Source of the DNA: Halomonas dongshanensis
GTDB lineage: Bacteria > Pseudomonadota > Gammaproteobacteria > Pseudomonadales > Halomonadaceae
DNA: 64,000 nucleotides
Reading direction: 5' to 3'
NCBI RefSeq assembly: GCF_024790395.1
Contig: NZ_JAJISC010000001.1
Span: 248,001 to 312,000, forward strand
Part shown: positions 1-8,488 of the stretch, in pieces
How the letters are laid out: each line of letters begins with the position of its first letter
Numbering within the stretch: the stretch's first letter is position 1
Made by a program: the position numbers and the translations under genes
The notes under the pieces: model-generated
Databases searched by the model: none
Told to the model about the DNA's origin: nothing
What the model saw: only the letters and a program-made list of their open reading frames with translations

Positions 1-554
1 TTTGCGTGCTCTACGCTTTTCTTCTCGAGTTCGTGATCTTCCGGTCGCTTGAGCTACCCGATATGTTTGCCATCGCCAAGTCGACCGGGCTGATCACCGC
101 CGTGGTTTTCATCTTGGTGGCAGCGGGTAACGGCTTCTCGTGGATCATCTCCTTCGCCCAGATCCCTCAGCAGTTGCTGGGTGCCTTCGGTATCAACGAG
201 GCGGGGCCGGTAGGCGTACTGGTAGCGATCTCTGTGGCGTTTTTCGTCGCCTGCATGTTCGTCGATCCTATCGTGGTGATCCTGGTGCTCACGCCGATCT
301 TCGCCCCGGCCATAGCGGCCTCTGGGCTCGATCCGGTGCTGGTTGGCGTGTTGATTACCCTGCAGGTGGCGATAGGCTCGGCGACGCCGCCGTTTGGCTG
401 CGATATCTTTACCGCCATTGCGGTGTTCAAACGGCCCTATTTCGAGGTAATTCGCGGCACGCCGCCGTTTATCTTGATTCTAATTGGTGCCGCCGCCTTG
501 ATCATCGCCTTCCCGCAGATCGCCCTCTTTTTGCGTGATCTCGCTTTCCGTTAA
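1..554 (+). CDS. TRAP transporter large permease, DctM type (C-terminal part)
   Basis: The window opens inside this gene; the reading frame runs from base 3 to the stop at 552-554. The visible 183 residues are very hydrophobic, with about five membrane segments. They include the run SATPPFGCD, typical of the last part of TRAP DctM subunits, where the transport path lies. DctM works with a small membrane subunit and a periplasmic binding protein to import organic acids or compatible solutes using the Na+ gradient. The partners lie outside the window, so the substrate cannot be named. Family assignment is firm. Confidence 0.88.
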   Translation, partial: CVLYAFLLEFVIFRSLELPDMFAIAKSTGLITAVVFILVAAGNGFSWIISFAQIPQQLLGAFGINEAGPVGVLVAISVAFFVACMFVDPIVVILVLTPIFAPAIAASGLDPVLVGVLITLQVAIGSATPPFGCDIFTAIAVFKRPYFEVIRGTPPFILILIGAAALIIAFPQIALFLRDLAFR

Positions 555-621
555 GCGACTGCACCACCGCAAGCGTGCGGCGGCTAAACCTCTCGCCGCT
601 GCCGCTGTCGTAACCTTGGTG

Positions 622-648
622 GCGCCCGCTGGTGCGTCCAGCGGGCGC
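622..648. terminator. Hairpin after the TRAP permease gene
   Basis: A perfect 11-bp stem (622-632 with 638-648) closes a 5-base loop between the TRAP permease stop and the FKBP gene. There is no T-run, so it may be a weak terminator or an RNA-end stabiliser. Confidence 0.45.
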
Positions 649-733
649 GGGTGATACGCTATCGATATTGCCTTAACGCGCATTTTAGGTGCCGCCTGCT
701 GGCGCCTATCCCCTACGAAGAAGGACCGAATTC

Positions 734-1414
734 ATGAAGGTACTGCTGACCTCCACGGCGCTCACCGGACTCTTGCTGGTGGCGCCTTTTGCCGCCGCCG
801 CGCCGGAAACCGACGAGCAACGTCTGGCCTACAGCTTTGGTGTGATGTTGGGCGAAAGCATGCGCGCAGACGTCGAAGACCTCGACCTCGATGCCTTCAC
901 CGATGGCGTGCGTGACGTGTTCGAAGAGAACGAGCTGGCGCTTAGCGACGAAGAGATGACCGAAACGCTGGTGGCCTTCCAAGAGCGCGCTATGGCCGAG
1001 CAGCAGGCCCAGGCCGAAGAGCTGGCCTCGGCCAACCAAGAAGAGGGCGAAGCCTTTCTGGCCGAGAACGCCGAGCGTGACGAAGTGAGCGTCACCGACT
1101 CCGGCCTGCAGTACGAAGTGCTCGAATCCGGTGATGGCGAATCACCTGGCCCCGAGGACACCGTCGAGGTGAACTACGAAGGCACGCTGCTCGACGGCAC
1201 CGTCTTCGATAGCTCCTTCGAGCGCGGCGAGCCCGTCACTTTCCGCGTCAATCAGGTAATCGAGGGCTGGCAAGAAGCGCTGCAGCTGATGAGCGTGGGC
1301 GACACCTGGAACCTCTACATTCCCGCCGATATCGCCTATGGTGAACGCGGCCAGGGGCCGATTGGCCCTAACGAAGTACTCACCTTCCGCGTCGAGCTGT
1401 TGGATATCAAATAG
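734..1414 (+). CDS. FKBP-type peptidyl-prolyl cis-trans isomerase, exported
   Basis: A 226-residue periplasmic folding catalyst of the FkpA/Mip type. The start at 734 is preferred over an upstream in-frame ATG at 689 because it follows an AAGGA motif and begins a signal peptide (MKVLLTSTALTGLL, cleaved near AAAAPE). A charged, mostly helical dimerisation region covers roughly residues 25-115. The FKBP catalytic domain follows from about residue 135 to the end (VEVNYEGTLLDGTVFDSS, VIEGWQEAL, YGERGQGPIGPNEVLTF). Complete for its family. Confidence 0.93.
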   Translation: MKVLLTSTALTGLLLVAPFAAAAPETDEQRLAYSFGVMLGESMRADVEDLDLDAFTDGVRDVFEENELALSDEEMTETLVAFQERAMAEQQAQAEELASANQEEGEAFLAENAERDEVSVTDSGLQYEVLESGDGESPGPEDTVEVNYEGTLLDGTVFDSSFERGEPVTFRVNQVIEGWQEALQLMSVGDTWNLYIPADIAYGERGQGPIGPNEVLTFRVELLDIK

Positions 1415-1415
1415 C

Positions 1416-2564
1416 ATGCCGCCGCTGCCTGCGCGGTTGCCGCTACGCGCGCTCGCGGCTGCCCTCTTGGCGCTCGGCGCAGGCGATGCCTTGGCCGATA
1501 CGGCAGTGGCGCTGCCAAGCGTTGGCGCGGCTTCCGGGCAGGCTAGCGCCGTTGGGGTCTCCTCCGGCGGCTACATGGCGACCCAGCTGGCGGTTGCCTG
1601 GCCCGAACGCTTTGTCGGGCTTGGTGTGCTGGCGGCGGGGCCCTGGGGCTGCGCGCAGGGGTCGCTAAGCCTTGCGCTCAATCAATGTATGGAGGTGCGC
1701 CGCGGCGCGCCTTCGCTCGATACCTTGGCGCTGCGCCATGAGCGCTACCAGCAGGCCGAGGAGGTGGGAACGAACGCAGCGCTTGGGCAGCTGCGTGCCT
1801 TCGTTTGGCACGGCCAGGCGGATGACGTCGTCGACCCCGCCCTTGGTCATGCCTTGGCCGAGCAGCTGACGGCTTGGCTGGACTCCCCCGAGCAACTACG
1901 CGTCGAAACGCGCCCGGCCACCGGTCACGGCTGGCCGATGCGCCTACCCGACGACTACATGGCCGACCCTCAAGCGCTGGGTGACTGCCGCCAGGGCGGC
2001 GGCAGCCATCTGCTGGCCTGCGATGACGATGTCGCCGACCGCCTGCTCGACTGGCTCTACCCCGGGCGCGCCGACGTGACAGAGAGCGCGACAGAAGATG
2101 TGGCAGAAGGCGCGGCGGAAAGCCACGCCGAAGCGACACGGCTATTGGCGTTCGATCAGCGCGAATTCGGCGCGCCGGGCCTTGCCGAAGTGGGCTACGT
2201 TTTCGTGCCCAAGGCGTGCGAGAAGGGCGGCTGCCCGGTGACGCTGGCGCTGCACGGCTGCCAGATGGGGGCAGATGCCATCGACGATCTTTTCATCCGC
2301 TATAGTGGCTTGAACCGCTGGGCTGTGGCGCATGATCAGATCGTGCTCTACCCTCAGGCCGATGCCACGCTAACCAATCCTCAAGGCTGTTGGGATTGGT
2401 GGGGCTTTGCCGAAAGTCCCTGGCAGGCGAACCCTCTCCACGATAGCCGCGAAGGCGTTCAGGTTCAGGCGCTGATGGCCATGCTCGCGCGTTTGGAAGC
2501 GCCTCTACGCGATGAACGCGATAACAGCGATGACAACAACAATGACAATAACGAGAGCGAATAA
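1416..2564 (+). CDS. Secreted PHA-depolymerase-like serine esterase
   Basis: A 382-residue exported alpha/beta hydrolase resembling the type-2 short-chain-length polyhydroxyalkanoate depolymerases. The start at 1416 lies one base after the FKBP stop and opens a signal peptide (MPPLPARLPLRALAAALLAL, cut near ALAD), so the two genes are probably co-transcribed. The nucleophile is Ser48 in GVSSG. A likely acid sits in WHGQADDVVDP and the histidine in ATGHGWP. The C-terminal half keeps LALHGCQMG and GCWDWWGF. The tail is an odd low-complexity Asp/Asn run. Family firm, substrate inferred. Confidence 0.8.
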   Translation: MPPLPARLPLRALAAALLALGAGDALADTAVALPSVGAASGQASAVGVSSGGYMATQLAVAWPERFVGLGVLAAGPWGCAQGSLSLALNQCMEVRRGAPSLDTLALRHERYQQAEEVGTNAALGQLRAFVWHGQADDVVDPALGHALAEQLTAWLDSPEQLRVETRPATGHGWPMRLPDDYMADPQALGDCRQGGGSHLLACDDDVADRLLDWLYPGRADVTESATEDVAEGAAESHAEATRLLAFDQREFGAPGLAEVGYVFVPKACEKGGCPVTLALHGCQMGADAIDDLFIRYSGLNRWAVAHDQIVLYPQADATLTNPQGCWDWWGFAESPWQANPLHDSREGVQVQALMAMLARLEAPLRDERDNSDDNNNDNNESE

Positions 2565-2604
2565 CGCTGACGCTACCCTCTGACTTCTACCCTCAAGGAA
2601 CGCC

Positions 2605-3522
2605 ATGGAAAGCATCACGGGAGCGCTTGGGCCGCTCTTTCTGCTCATCTTACTCGGGGTGGGTTTTGGCTATTGGCGCTGGCCGCACGATAGCTTCTGG
2701 GCGCAGATGGAGCGCTTCATCTACTACGCGCTGTTCCCTGCCATGCTCGTTGCAACGCTGGCGACGGCCGACGTTGCTCAGGTGCCCGTGGGGCGTTTGG
2801 CGTTGGTACTGCTCGGCGCCATGGCGCTCTTCGGCGTTTTGTTATGGCAGCTGCGCCGCTGGTTAGGGCTTTCGGGGGCGGCGTTCACCTCGGTGTTCCA
2901 GGGCGCGGTGCGCTTCAATACCTACGTTGGCGTGGCTGGGGCTGCGGCGCTGCACGGCCAGCTAGGCGTCACCACCGCCGCCGTTGCGGTGGCGCTAATG
3001 GTGCCGGTGGTCAACGTGCTCTGCGTCGGCAGCTTCGTGGCTGCCGGTACGCTGGGCAACGCGAGCCTGGGCAAAAGCGTGATGGCGCTGGCGAAGAATC
3101 CGTTGATCGTGAGCTGTCTGGTGGGTATTGCGCTGAACCTGACGGGCATCGGCCTGCCCGGCTGGAGCGATGCGACCATTAGCCTATTAGGCAGCGCGGC
3201 CCTACCGCTTGGGTTGATCGCCGTGGGCGTCGGGCTTCGGCCCATGGCGCTGCTGCGCATCGATCGCGGCGTGGTAGCCACCAACGTCGTCAAACTAGTG
3301 CTAATGCCCGCCGTAGTCGTGGTGCTTGCTTGGCTATTGGGGCTCGACCCCGTTAGTCGCGACATCGCCGTGCTCTTCGCGGCGCTGCCTACCGCTACGT
3401 CGGCGTATATTTTGGCCCGCCAGCTGGGCGGCGACGCCGATCTTATGGCCGCGATCATCACCGGCCAAACGCTGCTCGCCATGCTGACGCTACCGCTGTG
3501 GCTGCAGTGGATTGGCGCATAG
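2605..3522 (+). CDS. AEC family transporter (auxin efflux carrier type)
   Basis: A 305-residue membrane protein with about ten membrane segments in two repeats of five, as in AEC carriers. Recognisable stretches are PAMLVATLATADV near the N-terminus and NPLIVSCLVGIALNLTGI in the middle. AEC proteins move small organic acids or amino acids; the substrate cannot be read here. An AGGAA ribosome-binding site precedes the ATG. It follows the esterase gene by 40 bases on the same strand. Confidence 0.85.
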   Translation: MESITGALGPLFLLILLGVGFGYWRWPHDSFWAQMERFIYYALFPAMLVATLATADVAQVPVGRLALVLLGAMALFGVLLWQLRRWLGLSGAAFTSVFQGAVRFNTYVGVAGAAALHGQLGVTTAAVAVALMVPVVNVLCVGSFVAAGTLGNASLGKSVMALAKNPLIVSCLVGIALNLTGIGLPGWSDATISLLGSAALPLGLIAVGVGLRPMALLRIDRGVVATNVVKLVLMPAVVVVLAWLLGLDPVSRDIAVLFAALPTATSAYILARQLGGDADLMAAIITGQTLLAMLTLPLWLQWIGA

Positions 3523-3566
3523 GTATAAAGCGAATCAAAAACAAATAAAAAATATTCGCATTAGTG

Positions 3567-3595
3567 TTTACATGGGTAATGAGAATGATTACATT
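3567..3595 (+). promoter_or_regulatory. Promoter with overlapping Fur-like box
   Basis: TTTACA (3567-3572) and TACATT (3590-3595) are separated by exactly 17 bases. The sequence GGTAATGAGAATGATTACA (3575-3593) fills the spacer and -10 and matches 14 of 19 positions of the classical Fur box (GATAATGATAATCATTATC). Its core GTAATGAGAATNATT recurs upstream of the TonB receptor gene at 28344-28358. The placement fits iron-dependent repression of the RNA starting near 3601. Inference from sequence only. Confidence 0.6.
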
Positions 3596-3599
3596 ACAC

Positions 3600-3719
3600 C
3601 TGTGTCGTTTGATGAGACGACACAGCCACGACAGCAAATGCCAGTTTTCTGTCATGGTTTCTCCCTCTCATTGCTAGTCACGGTCTTTTCGCCGCTCCCT
3701 TGGAGCGGCTTTCTTTTTT
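3600..3719 (+). ncRNA. Candidate Fur-controlled small RNA
   Basis: A predicted transcript of about 120 bases begins 6-7 bases after the -10 at 3590-3595. It contains a perfect 7-bp hairpin (3601-3607 with 3618-3624) and a second hairpin (3630-3634 with 3649-3653). An unpaired pyrimidine-rich stretch (about 3655-3690) follows, then a strong intrinsic terminator (3691-3709) with a T-run. The layout is that of iron-responsive sRNAs such as RyhB or PrrF, which repress iron-using enzymes. Similarity to a named sRNA family could not be tested. An open frame across the region (3512-3820) has no ribosome-binding site and an unlikely composition. Confidence 0.55.
3691..3719 (+). terminator. Intrinsic terminator of the candidate small RNA
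   Basis: GCCGCTCC (3691-3698) pairs perfectly with GGAGCGGC (3702-3709) around a 3-base loop and is followed by TTTCTTTTTT. It is one of the strongest intrinsic terminators in the window, although no protein gene ends within 165 bases upstream. Confidence 0.85.
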
Positions 3720-3821
3720 CTAGCCCACCGTTTTTACGCTCTTCATCCTTGCTTCTGAGCTCGTCTCGTCTCGACTTGCGTAGGCGGGAAGATTGCGCGT
3801 GCGTGCATCACTATTTGTAGA

Positions 3822-3841
3822 TGTAAAATGATCGTTTTACA
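3822..3841. promoter_or_regulatory. Palindromic operator of the TetR/MFS pair
   Basis: TGTAAAATGATCGTTTTACA is a near-perfect 20-bp palindrome (TGTAAAA, six bases, TTTTACA) that ends 34 bases before the TetR start. Autoregulation by the downstream TetR protein is the natural reading. Confidence 0.6.
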
Positions 3842-3875
3842 CTTGGGGTTGAGTGCCCACAGGAGTAAAGCGCAC

Positions 3876-4403
3876 ATGAATATCAAAGCAACGCTGATTG
3901 CCGTGTCCGAATCTCTTTTTGATCGCCACGGTTTCACCGCGACGGGAATGGATAAGCTTACCCGGGGAGCGGGCATCTCTAGCCGCACGCTCTACAAGCA
4001 CGCGGGCAGCAAGAGTGCGCTGATTGCAAGCGTACTGAGCGAACGTGAAAAACGGTTCTTGCGTCGGCTGGAGGTCACCAGCACAGCGGCGCTTTTCAAG
4101 GCATTGGAAGATTGGGTGCGCGTGGAGGGCTGCCGCAACTGCCTATTTCTGCGCGCCTACGGTGAAACCGGGGGCGATACGCCCGAGGTTGCCGAGGTCG
4201 TGCTGGCGCACAAGGCCCGCATGATAGAGAAGATTGCCGACATCGTGGCGCTGGAAACGGGCAGAGCGGATGATCCGCAGTTGGTCGAGCAGATTGTGGT
4301 GCTGTTCGAAGGGGCCACGGCCGCGGCCGTCTATCGCGGCGAGCGTGCGGTCGTCGCGGCAGGTAAGGCTGCCACGACGCTGGTGCAGCGAGCATGCGTA
4401 TGA
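3876..4403 (+). CDS. TetR/AcrR family transcriptional regulator
   Basis: A 175-residue one-component repressor. The start at 3876 follows AGGAG and is chosen over an in-frame ATG at 3828, which lies inside the operator. The N-terminal helix-turn-helix domain (about residues 5-55) shows GFTATGMDKLTRGAGISSRTL and YKHAGSKSALI. The rest is a variable ligand-binding region. The gene overlaps the following MFS gene, so it probably controls that exporter and itself through the palindrome at 3822-3841. Ligand unknown. Confidence 0.87.
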   Translation: MNIKATLIAVSESLFDRHGFTATGMDKLTRGAGISSRTLYKHAGSKSALIASVLSEREKRFLRRLEVTSTAALFKALEDWVRVEGCRNCLFLRAYGETGGDTPEVAEVVLAHKARMIEKIADIVALETGRADDPQLVEQIVVLFEGATAAAVYRGERAVVAAGKAATTLVQRACV

Positions 4404-5548
4404 ACCCGGCCATGGCGTTAGGCGCCTGCGGTTTTAGCCTGATTGCCGTTTGCTACGGCTTCGCCCGCTTCGCATTTGGCCTCTTCTTGCCGCAAATCGA
4501 CAGCGAGCTTGCCCTCTCGGCGTCGTTGAGCGGGCTGATCGCAGGCGGCTCTTTTCTGGGCTATTGCATCGCCATTCTCCTCTCGGCCTACCTTACCGAG
4601 CGGCGTGGCCCGCGTTTCGTAGCAACGGCGGCAGCGCTGGTGGCGGCCGTTGGTATGGTGGGGATTGCCACCGCCGCAACGCCTGTTTGGCTTGCAGTGG
4701 CGGTTATGCTGGCGGGCTCCAGCACGGGTCTTGCCTCACCGCCCATGGCGTCGGCAGTGGCCGCGACCGTGCGCGTATCGCGCCAGGGTGTTACCAATAC
4801 CGTCATCAACGCCGGGACAGGAGCGGGCGTTGTGATGACAGGACCGGTGGCGCTGCTTTTGGGTGAGCAGTGGCGCTGGGCCTTTGCCGGTTTCGCCATT
4901 GTGGCATTTGCGCTTGCCGCTGCCGTGGCGCTCAGCGTGCCAGGCGTCGTTAAGAGTGAGCAGCCAACCGGCGCAGGGTTACCCAAGCTAACCGGCGCGC
5001 TCAAACGGCTAATAGCCGCGTCCTTTCTCATGGGCGCGGCCAGCACGGCACTCTGGTCGTTTGGTGGTCAGCTCGTCACGCTGCGCTTGTCGGGAGAGGG
5101 CGTAGATGTCGGCACACTGTGGATCGCCATCGGCGCGGCGGGTTTGACGGGGGCGTTCGCGGGTACCTGGGTCGCACGCTTTGGCCTTGATGCCGTACAC
5201 CGTTTCTTTCTTGCCTTGCTCGCTGCCAGCATCGTGATGGTCGGTATGCCGGGCACCACGTCGGCCTGGACGCTCGGCGGGGGGCTGCTCTTTGGCGCGG
5301 CCTATATCACGTTGACCGGCGTCTATCTGATCTGGGGGGTAGCGGCGCTGTCCGATCGGCCCGCAGTAGGGTTGATGGTCGGTTTCTTGACCATCGCCGT
5401 GGGGCAGACGCTAGGCGCGCCACTGTTTGGGTTATTGATGGATCACGTCTCGGCGACCTGCGCCATAGTCGTGTTCGCCCTGCTTGCCTTGGCCCCTGGC
5501 GTTGCCCGCGCGGGTCGCGTCAACGCCTTGTCGGAGGCCGCACGTTAG
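4400..5548 (+). CDS. MFS transporter, YbfB/YjiJ-like
   Basis: About 382 residues with twelve membrane segments. [13 protein letters not shown] in the first segment and [12 protein letters not shown] in the loop between segments 2 and 3 are typical of this major-facilitator group. The ATG at 4400 overlaps the TetR stop (ATGA), suggesting translational coupling; an ATG at 4394 is also possible. Pairing with a TetR repressor suggests drug or metabolite efflux; the substrate is unknown. Its end meets trmB head-on with a 4-base overlap. Confidence 0.85.
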   Translation: MNPAMALGACGFSLIAVCYGFARFAFGLFLPQIDSELALSASLSGLIAGGSFLGYCIAILLSAYLTERRGPRFVATAAALVAAVGMVGIATAATPVWLAVAVMLAGSSTGLASPPMASAVAATVRVSRQGVTNTVINAGTGAGVVMTGPVALLLGEQWRWAFAGFAIVAFALAAAVALSVPGVVKSEQPTGAGLPKLTGALKRLIAASFLMGAASTALWSFGGQLVTLRLSGEGVDVGTLWIAIGAAGLTGAFAGTWVARFGLDAVHRFFLALLAASIVMVGMPGTTSAWTLGGGLLFGAAYITLTGVYLIWGVAALSDRPAVGLMVGFLTIAVGQTLGAPLFGLLMDHVSATCAIVVFALLALAPGVARAGRVNALSEAAR

Positions 5549-6288
5549 GCATCACGACGATAGATCAAATCCCACACGCCGTGGCCCAGGCGCTCGCCGC
5601 GTGCTTCGAACTTGGTCAACGGGCGGAAAGCCGGGCGCGGTACGTAGGGGGCCGTTTCCGGCGTTGCCGTGTTGGCATACCCGGGTGCGGCTTCCATCAC
5701 CTCGGCCATCCACTCGGCGTAGGCTTCCCAGTCGGTGGCGAGGTGGAAGGTGCCGCCGAGGGCGAGGCGGGTGCGGATCAGCGCCACGAAGGCGGGTTGA
5801 ACGATCCGCCGCTTGTGGTGCTTTTTCTTCGGCCAGGGGTCGGGGAAGAAGAGCTGCACGGTGTCGATCGATCCTTCCGGCAGGCACTGCTCGAGTACCG
5901 CCAGGGCGTCTTCGCGATAGACGCGCAGATTGGTCAAGCCGCGTTTATCGACCTCGTCGAGTAGCTTGCCTACGCCCGGTGAGTGAACCTCGATGCCGAT
6001 GAAGTCGGTTTCGGGGTGGGTCTCGGCCTGCTCGATCAGCGACGTGCCCATGCCAAAGCCGATCTCGACCACGCGCGGCGCACGACGGCCGAAGAGGTCA
6101 TCGAGGTGTTGGCGGCCGTCGGCGATGGTCAGGCCAAAGCGCGGCCACACCTCGTCTAGCCCACGCGTTTGCGCTTGGGTCATGCGACCGGCGCGGATGA
6201 CGTAGCTCTTGATGCCGCGACGGTGCAGCGGCGCATCGGGGCCTTCCGGGCCAGTAGTGGCCTCACCAGGGTGCTTGGGGTCGGTCAT
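5545..6288 (-). CDS. trmB: tRNA (guanine-N7-)-methyltransferase
   Basis: A 247-residue SAM-dependent enzyme that methylates G46 in tRNA. The SAM site appears as [13 protein letters not shown], the acidic motif follows at [12 protein letters not shown], and the family signature is [17 protein letters not shown]. Length is normal. It is the last gene of thiS-thiG-trmB, 29 bases after thiG, an order common in gammaproteobacteria. Confidence 0.95.
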   Translation of the reverse strand: MTDPKHPGEATTGPEGPDAPLHRRGIKSYVIRAGRMTQAQTRGLDEVWPRFGLTIADGRQHLDDLFGRRAPRVVEIGFGMGTSLIEQAETHPETDFIGIEVHSPGVGKLLDEVDKRGLTNLRVYREDALAVLEQCLPEGSIDTVQLFFPDPWPKKKHHKRRIVQPAFVALIRTRLALGGTFHLATDWEAYAEWMAEVMEAAPGYANTATPETAPYVPRPAFRPLTKFEARGERLGHGVWDLIYRRDA

Positions 6289-6317
6289 GTCGTCTCGAAT
6301 CAGTCGTCAAATCGGGC

Positions 6318-7112
6318 TCAGCCGTTGATACGGCCAGCAAAGGGGGAAGAGGGGTCGGCGCTCTGGCGGCGCGGCATGCGCCCGGCGAGAAACGCCTCGC
6401 GCCCGGCCTCGACGGCAAGCTTCATGGCGCGTGCCATACGCTGCGGCTCGCGAGCGTGGGCGATGGCGGTGTTGAGTAGTACGCCGTCGCAGCCAAGCTC
6501 CATCGCCATAGCGGCGTCGGAAGCCGTGCCGATGCCCGCATCGACGAGAACCGGCACTTGGCTCTGCTCGACGATCAGGCGCACGTTGTGCGGGTTCTGA
6601 ATGCCGTGGCCGGAGCCGATCAGCGAGCCCAGCGGCATGATCGCGCAGCAGCCCATGGCTTCGAGCTCGCGGGCAACGATGGGATCGTCGCTGGTGTAGA
6701 CCATGACGTCGAAGCCATCGGCCAGCAGCGTCTCGGCGGCTTTCAGGGTCTCGACCACGTTGGGGTAGAGCGTAGTGTCGTCGCCCAGCACTTCGAGCTT
6801 CACCAGGTTGTGGCCATCGAGTAGCTCACGCGCTAAGCGGCAGGTGCGCACGGCGTCCTTGGCGGTGTAGCAGCCAGCGGTGTTGGGCAGCAGGGTATAG
6901 CGACTCGGCGGAATCACGTCGAGCAGGTTGGGCGCGCCCGCTTCTTGCCCCAGGTTGGTGCGGCGCACGGCGAAGGTGACGATGTTCGCTTCGCTGGCGG
7001 CAATGGCTTGGGCTGTCTCGTCGAAGTCCTTGTACTTGCCGGTGCCGACCAGAAGGCGCGAGGCGAAGGTGCGTCCGGCAACGGTGAAGGGCGTATCCTG
7101 TAGCAGCGTCAT
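6318..7112 (-). CDS. thiG: Thiazole synthase
   Basis: A 264-residue enzyme that forms the thiazole phosphate of thiamine from deoxyxylulose 5-phosphate, dehydroglycine and ThiS thiocarboxylate. The Schiff-base lysine lies in LVKLEVLGD. The phosphate-binding [13 protein letters not shown] and the C-terminal [17 protein letters not shown] are intact. The start at 7112 follows AGGAGC; an ATG 18 bases upstream is less likely. Its substrate DXP is made by Dxs, encoded at the right end of this window. Confidence 0.95.
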   Translation of the reverse strand: MTLLQDTPFTVAGRTFASRLLVGTGKYKDFDETAQAIAASEANIVTFAVRRTNLGQEAGAPNLLDVIPPSRYTLLPNTAGCYTAKDAVRTCRLARELLDGHNLVKLEVLGDDTTLYPNVVETLKAAETLLADGFDVMVYTSDDPIVARELEAMGCCAIMPLGSLIGSGHGIQNPHNVRLIVEQSQVPVLVDAGIGTASDAAMAMELGCDGVLLNTAIAHAREPQRMARAMKLAVEAGREAFLAGRMPRRQSADPSSPFAGRING

Positions 7113-7175
7113 GGTCAGCTCCTGGAGCACTGAATCGATGAAAAAGGGCTTAAAAAGCGTGGCGGAAGGCGCGGG

Positions 7176-7394
7176 CTAGCCGCCGCCAATCGCATGGACG
7201 ATCTCTACCCGGTCGCCTGCTTCAAGCCGCGTGGCACTGAGCTGGCTGCGGGGAACGATCTCCTCGTTGATCTCCATGGCGATGCGCCGCCCCGTCAGGC
7301 CCAGAGCCTCGACGAGCTCGGCAGCGGTGCGCTCGGCGGCGAGGTCATAGGGTTCACCGTTGAGGGTAATCGCTACGGTCGCGGAAGTCGGCAT
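7176..7394 (-). CDS. thiS: Sulfur carrier protein ThiS
   Basis: A 72-residue ubiquitin-fold carrier. The family ends in Gly-Gly, which is adenylated and thiocarboxylated to give sulfur to ThiG; here the end is AIGGG. The internal MEINEEIVPRSQ is typical. First gene of thiS-thiG-trmB, 63 bases ahead of thiG. No TPP riboswitch is visible in the short upstream spacer. Confidence 0.93.
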   Translation of the reverse strand: MPTSATVAITLNGEPYDLAAERTAAELVEALGLTGRRIAMEINEEIVPRSQLSATRLEAGDRVEIVHAIGGG

Positions 7395-7496
7395 GGCAAA
7401 CGTCTCGTGTCGAAACCTGGAAAAGTCGTGCGCTGGGCGTATTGTAACGGTTTCCGGCAGTGACCATCATCCCCTTTCCCCTCACGAGGAACGCGA

Positions 7497-7874
7497 ATGC
7501 AACGCAACGAACGATTGACCTGGTGCGGCGTGGCGCTATCCGGTGCCGTCACCGTCATCATCGGCGCCTACGCCGCCCATGGCCTTGGCGCGCGGGTGAG
7601 CGAGGAACTGGTGCACGCCACCGAAACCGGCGTGCGCTACCAGGCCTGGCACACGTTAGCCATCATGGCCGTGCTGATCGGCCAGCGTCTCTTTGGGCTC
7701 AAAGGCTGGGGCTGGGTAGCAGGCTTCTGGGCGTTGGGCATCGTCGGTTTTTCCGGCTCGCTCTACGCCATGGCAATGGCGGGGCTGAACCTAGGCGTGG
7801 TCACCCCGATAGGCGGTCTTTTGCTGATCATCGGGTGGCTTTCGCTTGCGCTGGTCGCGCTTAGAAGCGCTTAG
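7497..7874 (+). CDS. DUF423 small membrane protein
   Basis: A 125-residue protein with four membrane segments and the DUF423 hallmarks GAYAAHGLG, YQAWHTLA and LGVVTPIGGLLLI. The function of the family is not established. A GAGGAA site lies before the ATG. It is divergent from thiS. Confidence 0.88.
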   Translation: MQRNERLTWCGVALSGAVTVIIGAYAAHGLGARVSEELVHATETGVRYQAWHTLAIMAVLIGQRLFGLKGWGWVAGFWALGIVGFSGSLYAMAMAGLNLGVVTPIGGLLLIIGWLSLALVALRSA

Positions 7875-7888
7875 CGTATTTGGGTCGC

Positions 7889-8488
7889 CTATTGGCTGAG
7901 CGCAGCCAGGGCATCGGGGGTGTCGATGTCGGTGAGAATACCGTCATCGGTGACGGCAAGCTCACGATAGCGCTCGGGATGCGCGCGAATGACCTCGCGC
8001 GCGCCGTTTTCGCCGCGAAGTGCGGCAAGCGTGGGCCAGAGCGCCCGGCCAAAAAGCACCGGGTGGCCGGGGCGCCCCGCCAAGCAGGGGCGCACGATGA
8101 TCTCTGCCGTCGCGCGCTGGGTGAGCGCAACGAGCGTCTCGGGCGCAAGGTAAGGCATGTCACCCAGTAAGATGGCCACGGCGCGGGCGTGAGCCAGGCG
8201 GTCATCGGTAAGCAGCGTGGTCATTGCGTCGCCGAGGCTCGACCCCAGCCCGCCCTGGGCGTTGGCAATGGCGATGGTGTCGCTGTGGGCGGGCAGGCCT
8301 AGCGCATCCACCACGTCATCCTCGCGCAGTGCCACCCGCACCCAAGGGAAGTGTGCGCTTGCCTGGGCGACGCAGGCGCCGAGCAGCGTTTGGCCATCGG
8401 GCAGGCGCGCCAAGCGCTTGTCTTCAATGCCAAAACGGCGCGAAAACCCCGCCGCCATCACCAGCGCCACGACGCCATTAGAGCTCAT
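7889..8488 (-). CDS. Molybdenum cofactor nucleotidyltransferase (MocA-like)
   Basis: A 199-residue NTP-transferase-fold protein. The N-terminal VMAAGFSRRFG is the nucleotide-binding loop, and LLGDMPYL and GRPGHPVLF match MocA/MobA-type enzymes. MocA makes the cytosine-dinucleotide form of the molybdenum cofactor used by xanthine-oxidase-family enzymes. The start at 8488 overlaps the end of the XdhC gene by 11 bases, so the two are likely coupled. The divergent hydroxylase genes are probably the client. Confidence 0.85.
   Translation of the reverse strand: MSSNGVVALVMAAGFSRRFGIEDKRLARLPDGQTLLGACVAQASAHFPWVRVALREDDVVDALGLPAHSDTIAIANAQGGLGSSLGDAMTTLLTDDRLAHARAVAILLGDMPYLAPETLVALTQRATAEIIVRPCLAGRPGHPVLFGRALWPTLAALRGENGAREVIRAHPERYRELAVTDDGILTDIDTPDALAALSQ

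Noticed and set aside
3512..3820. Open frame of 102 codons between the AEC and TetR genes
   Set aside because: No ribosome-binding site, odd Ser/Leu/Arg-rich end, and it runs through a strong terminator; the small-RNA reading fits better.
7395..7496. TPP riboswitch upstream of thiS
   Set aside because: The short spacer lacks the conserved THI-element sequences.
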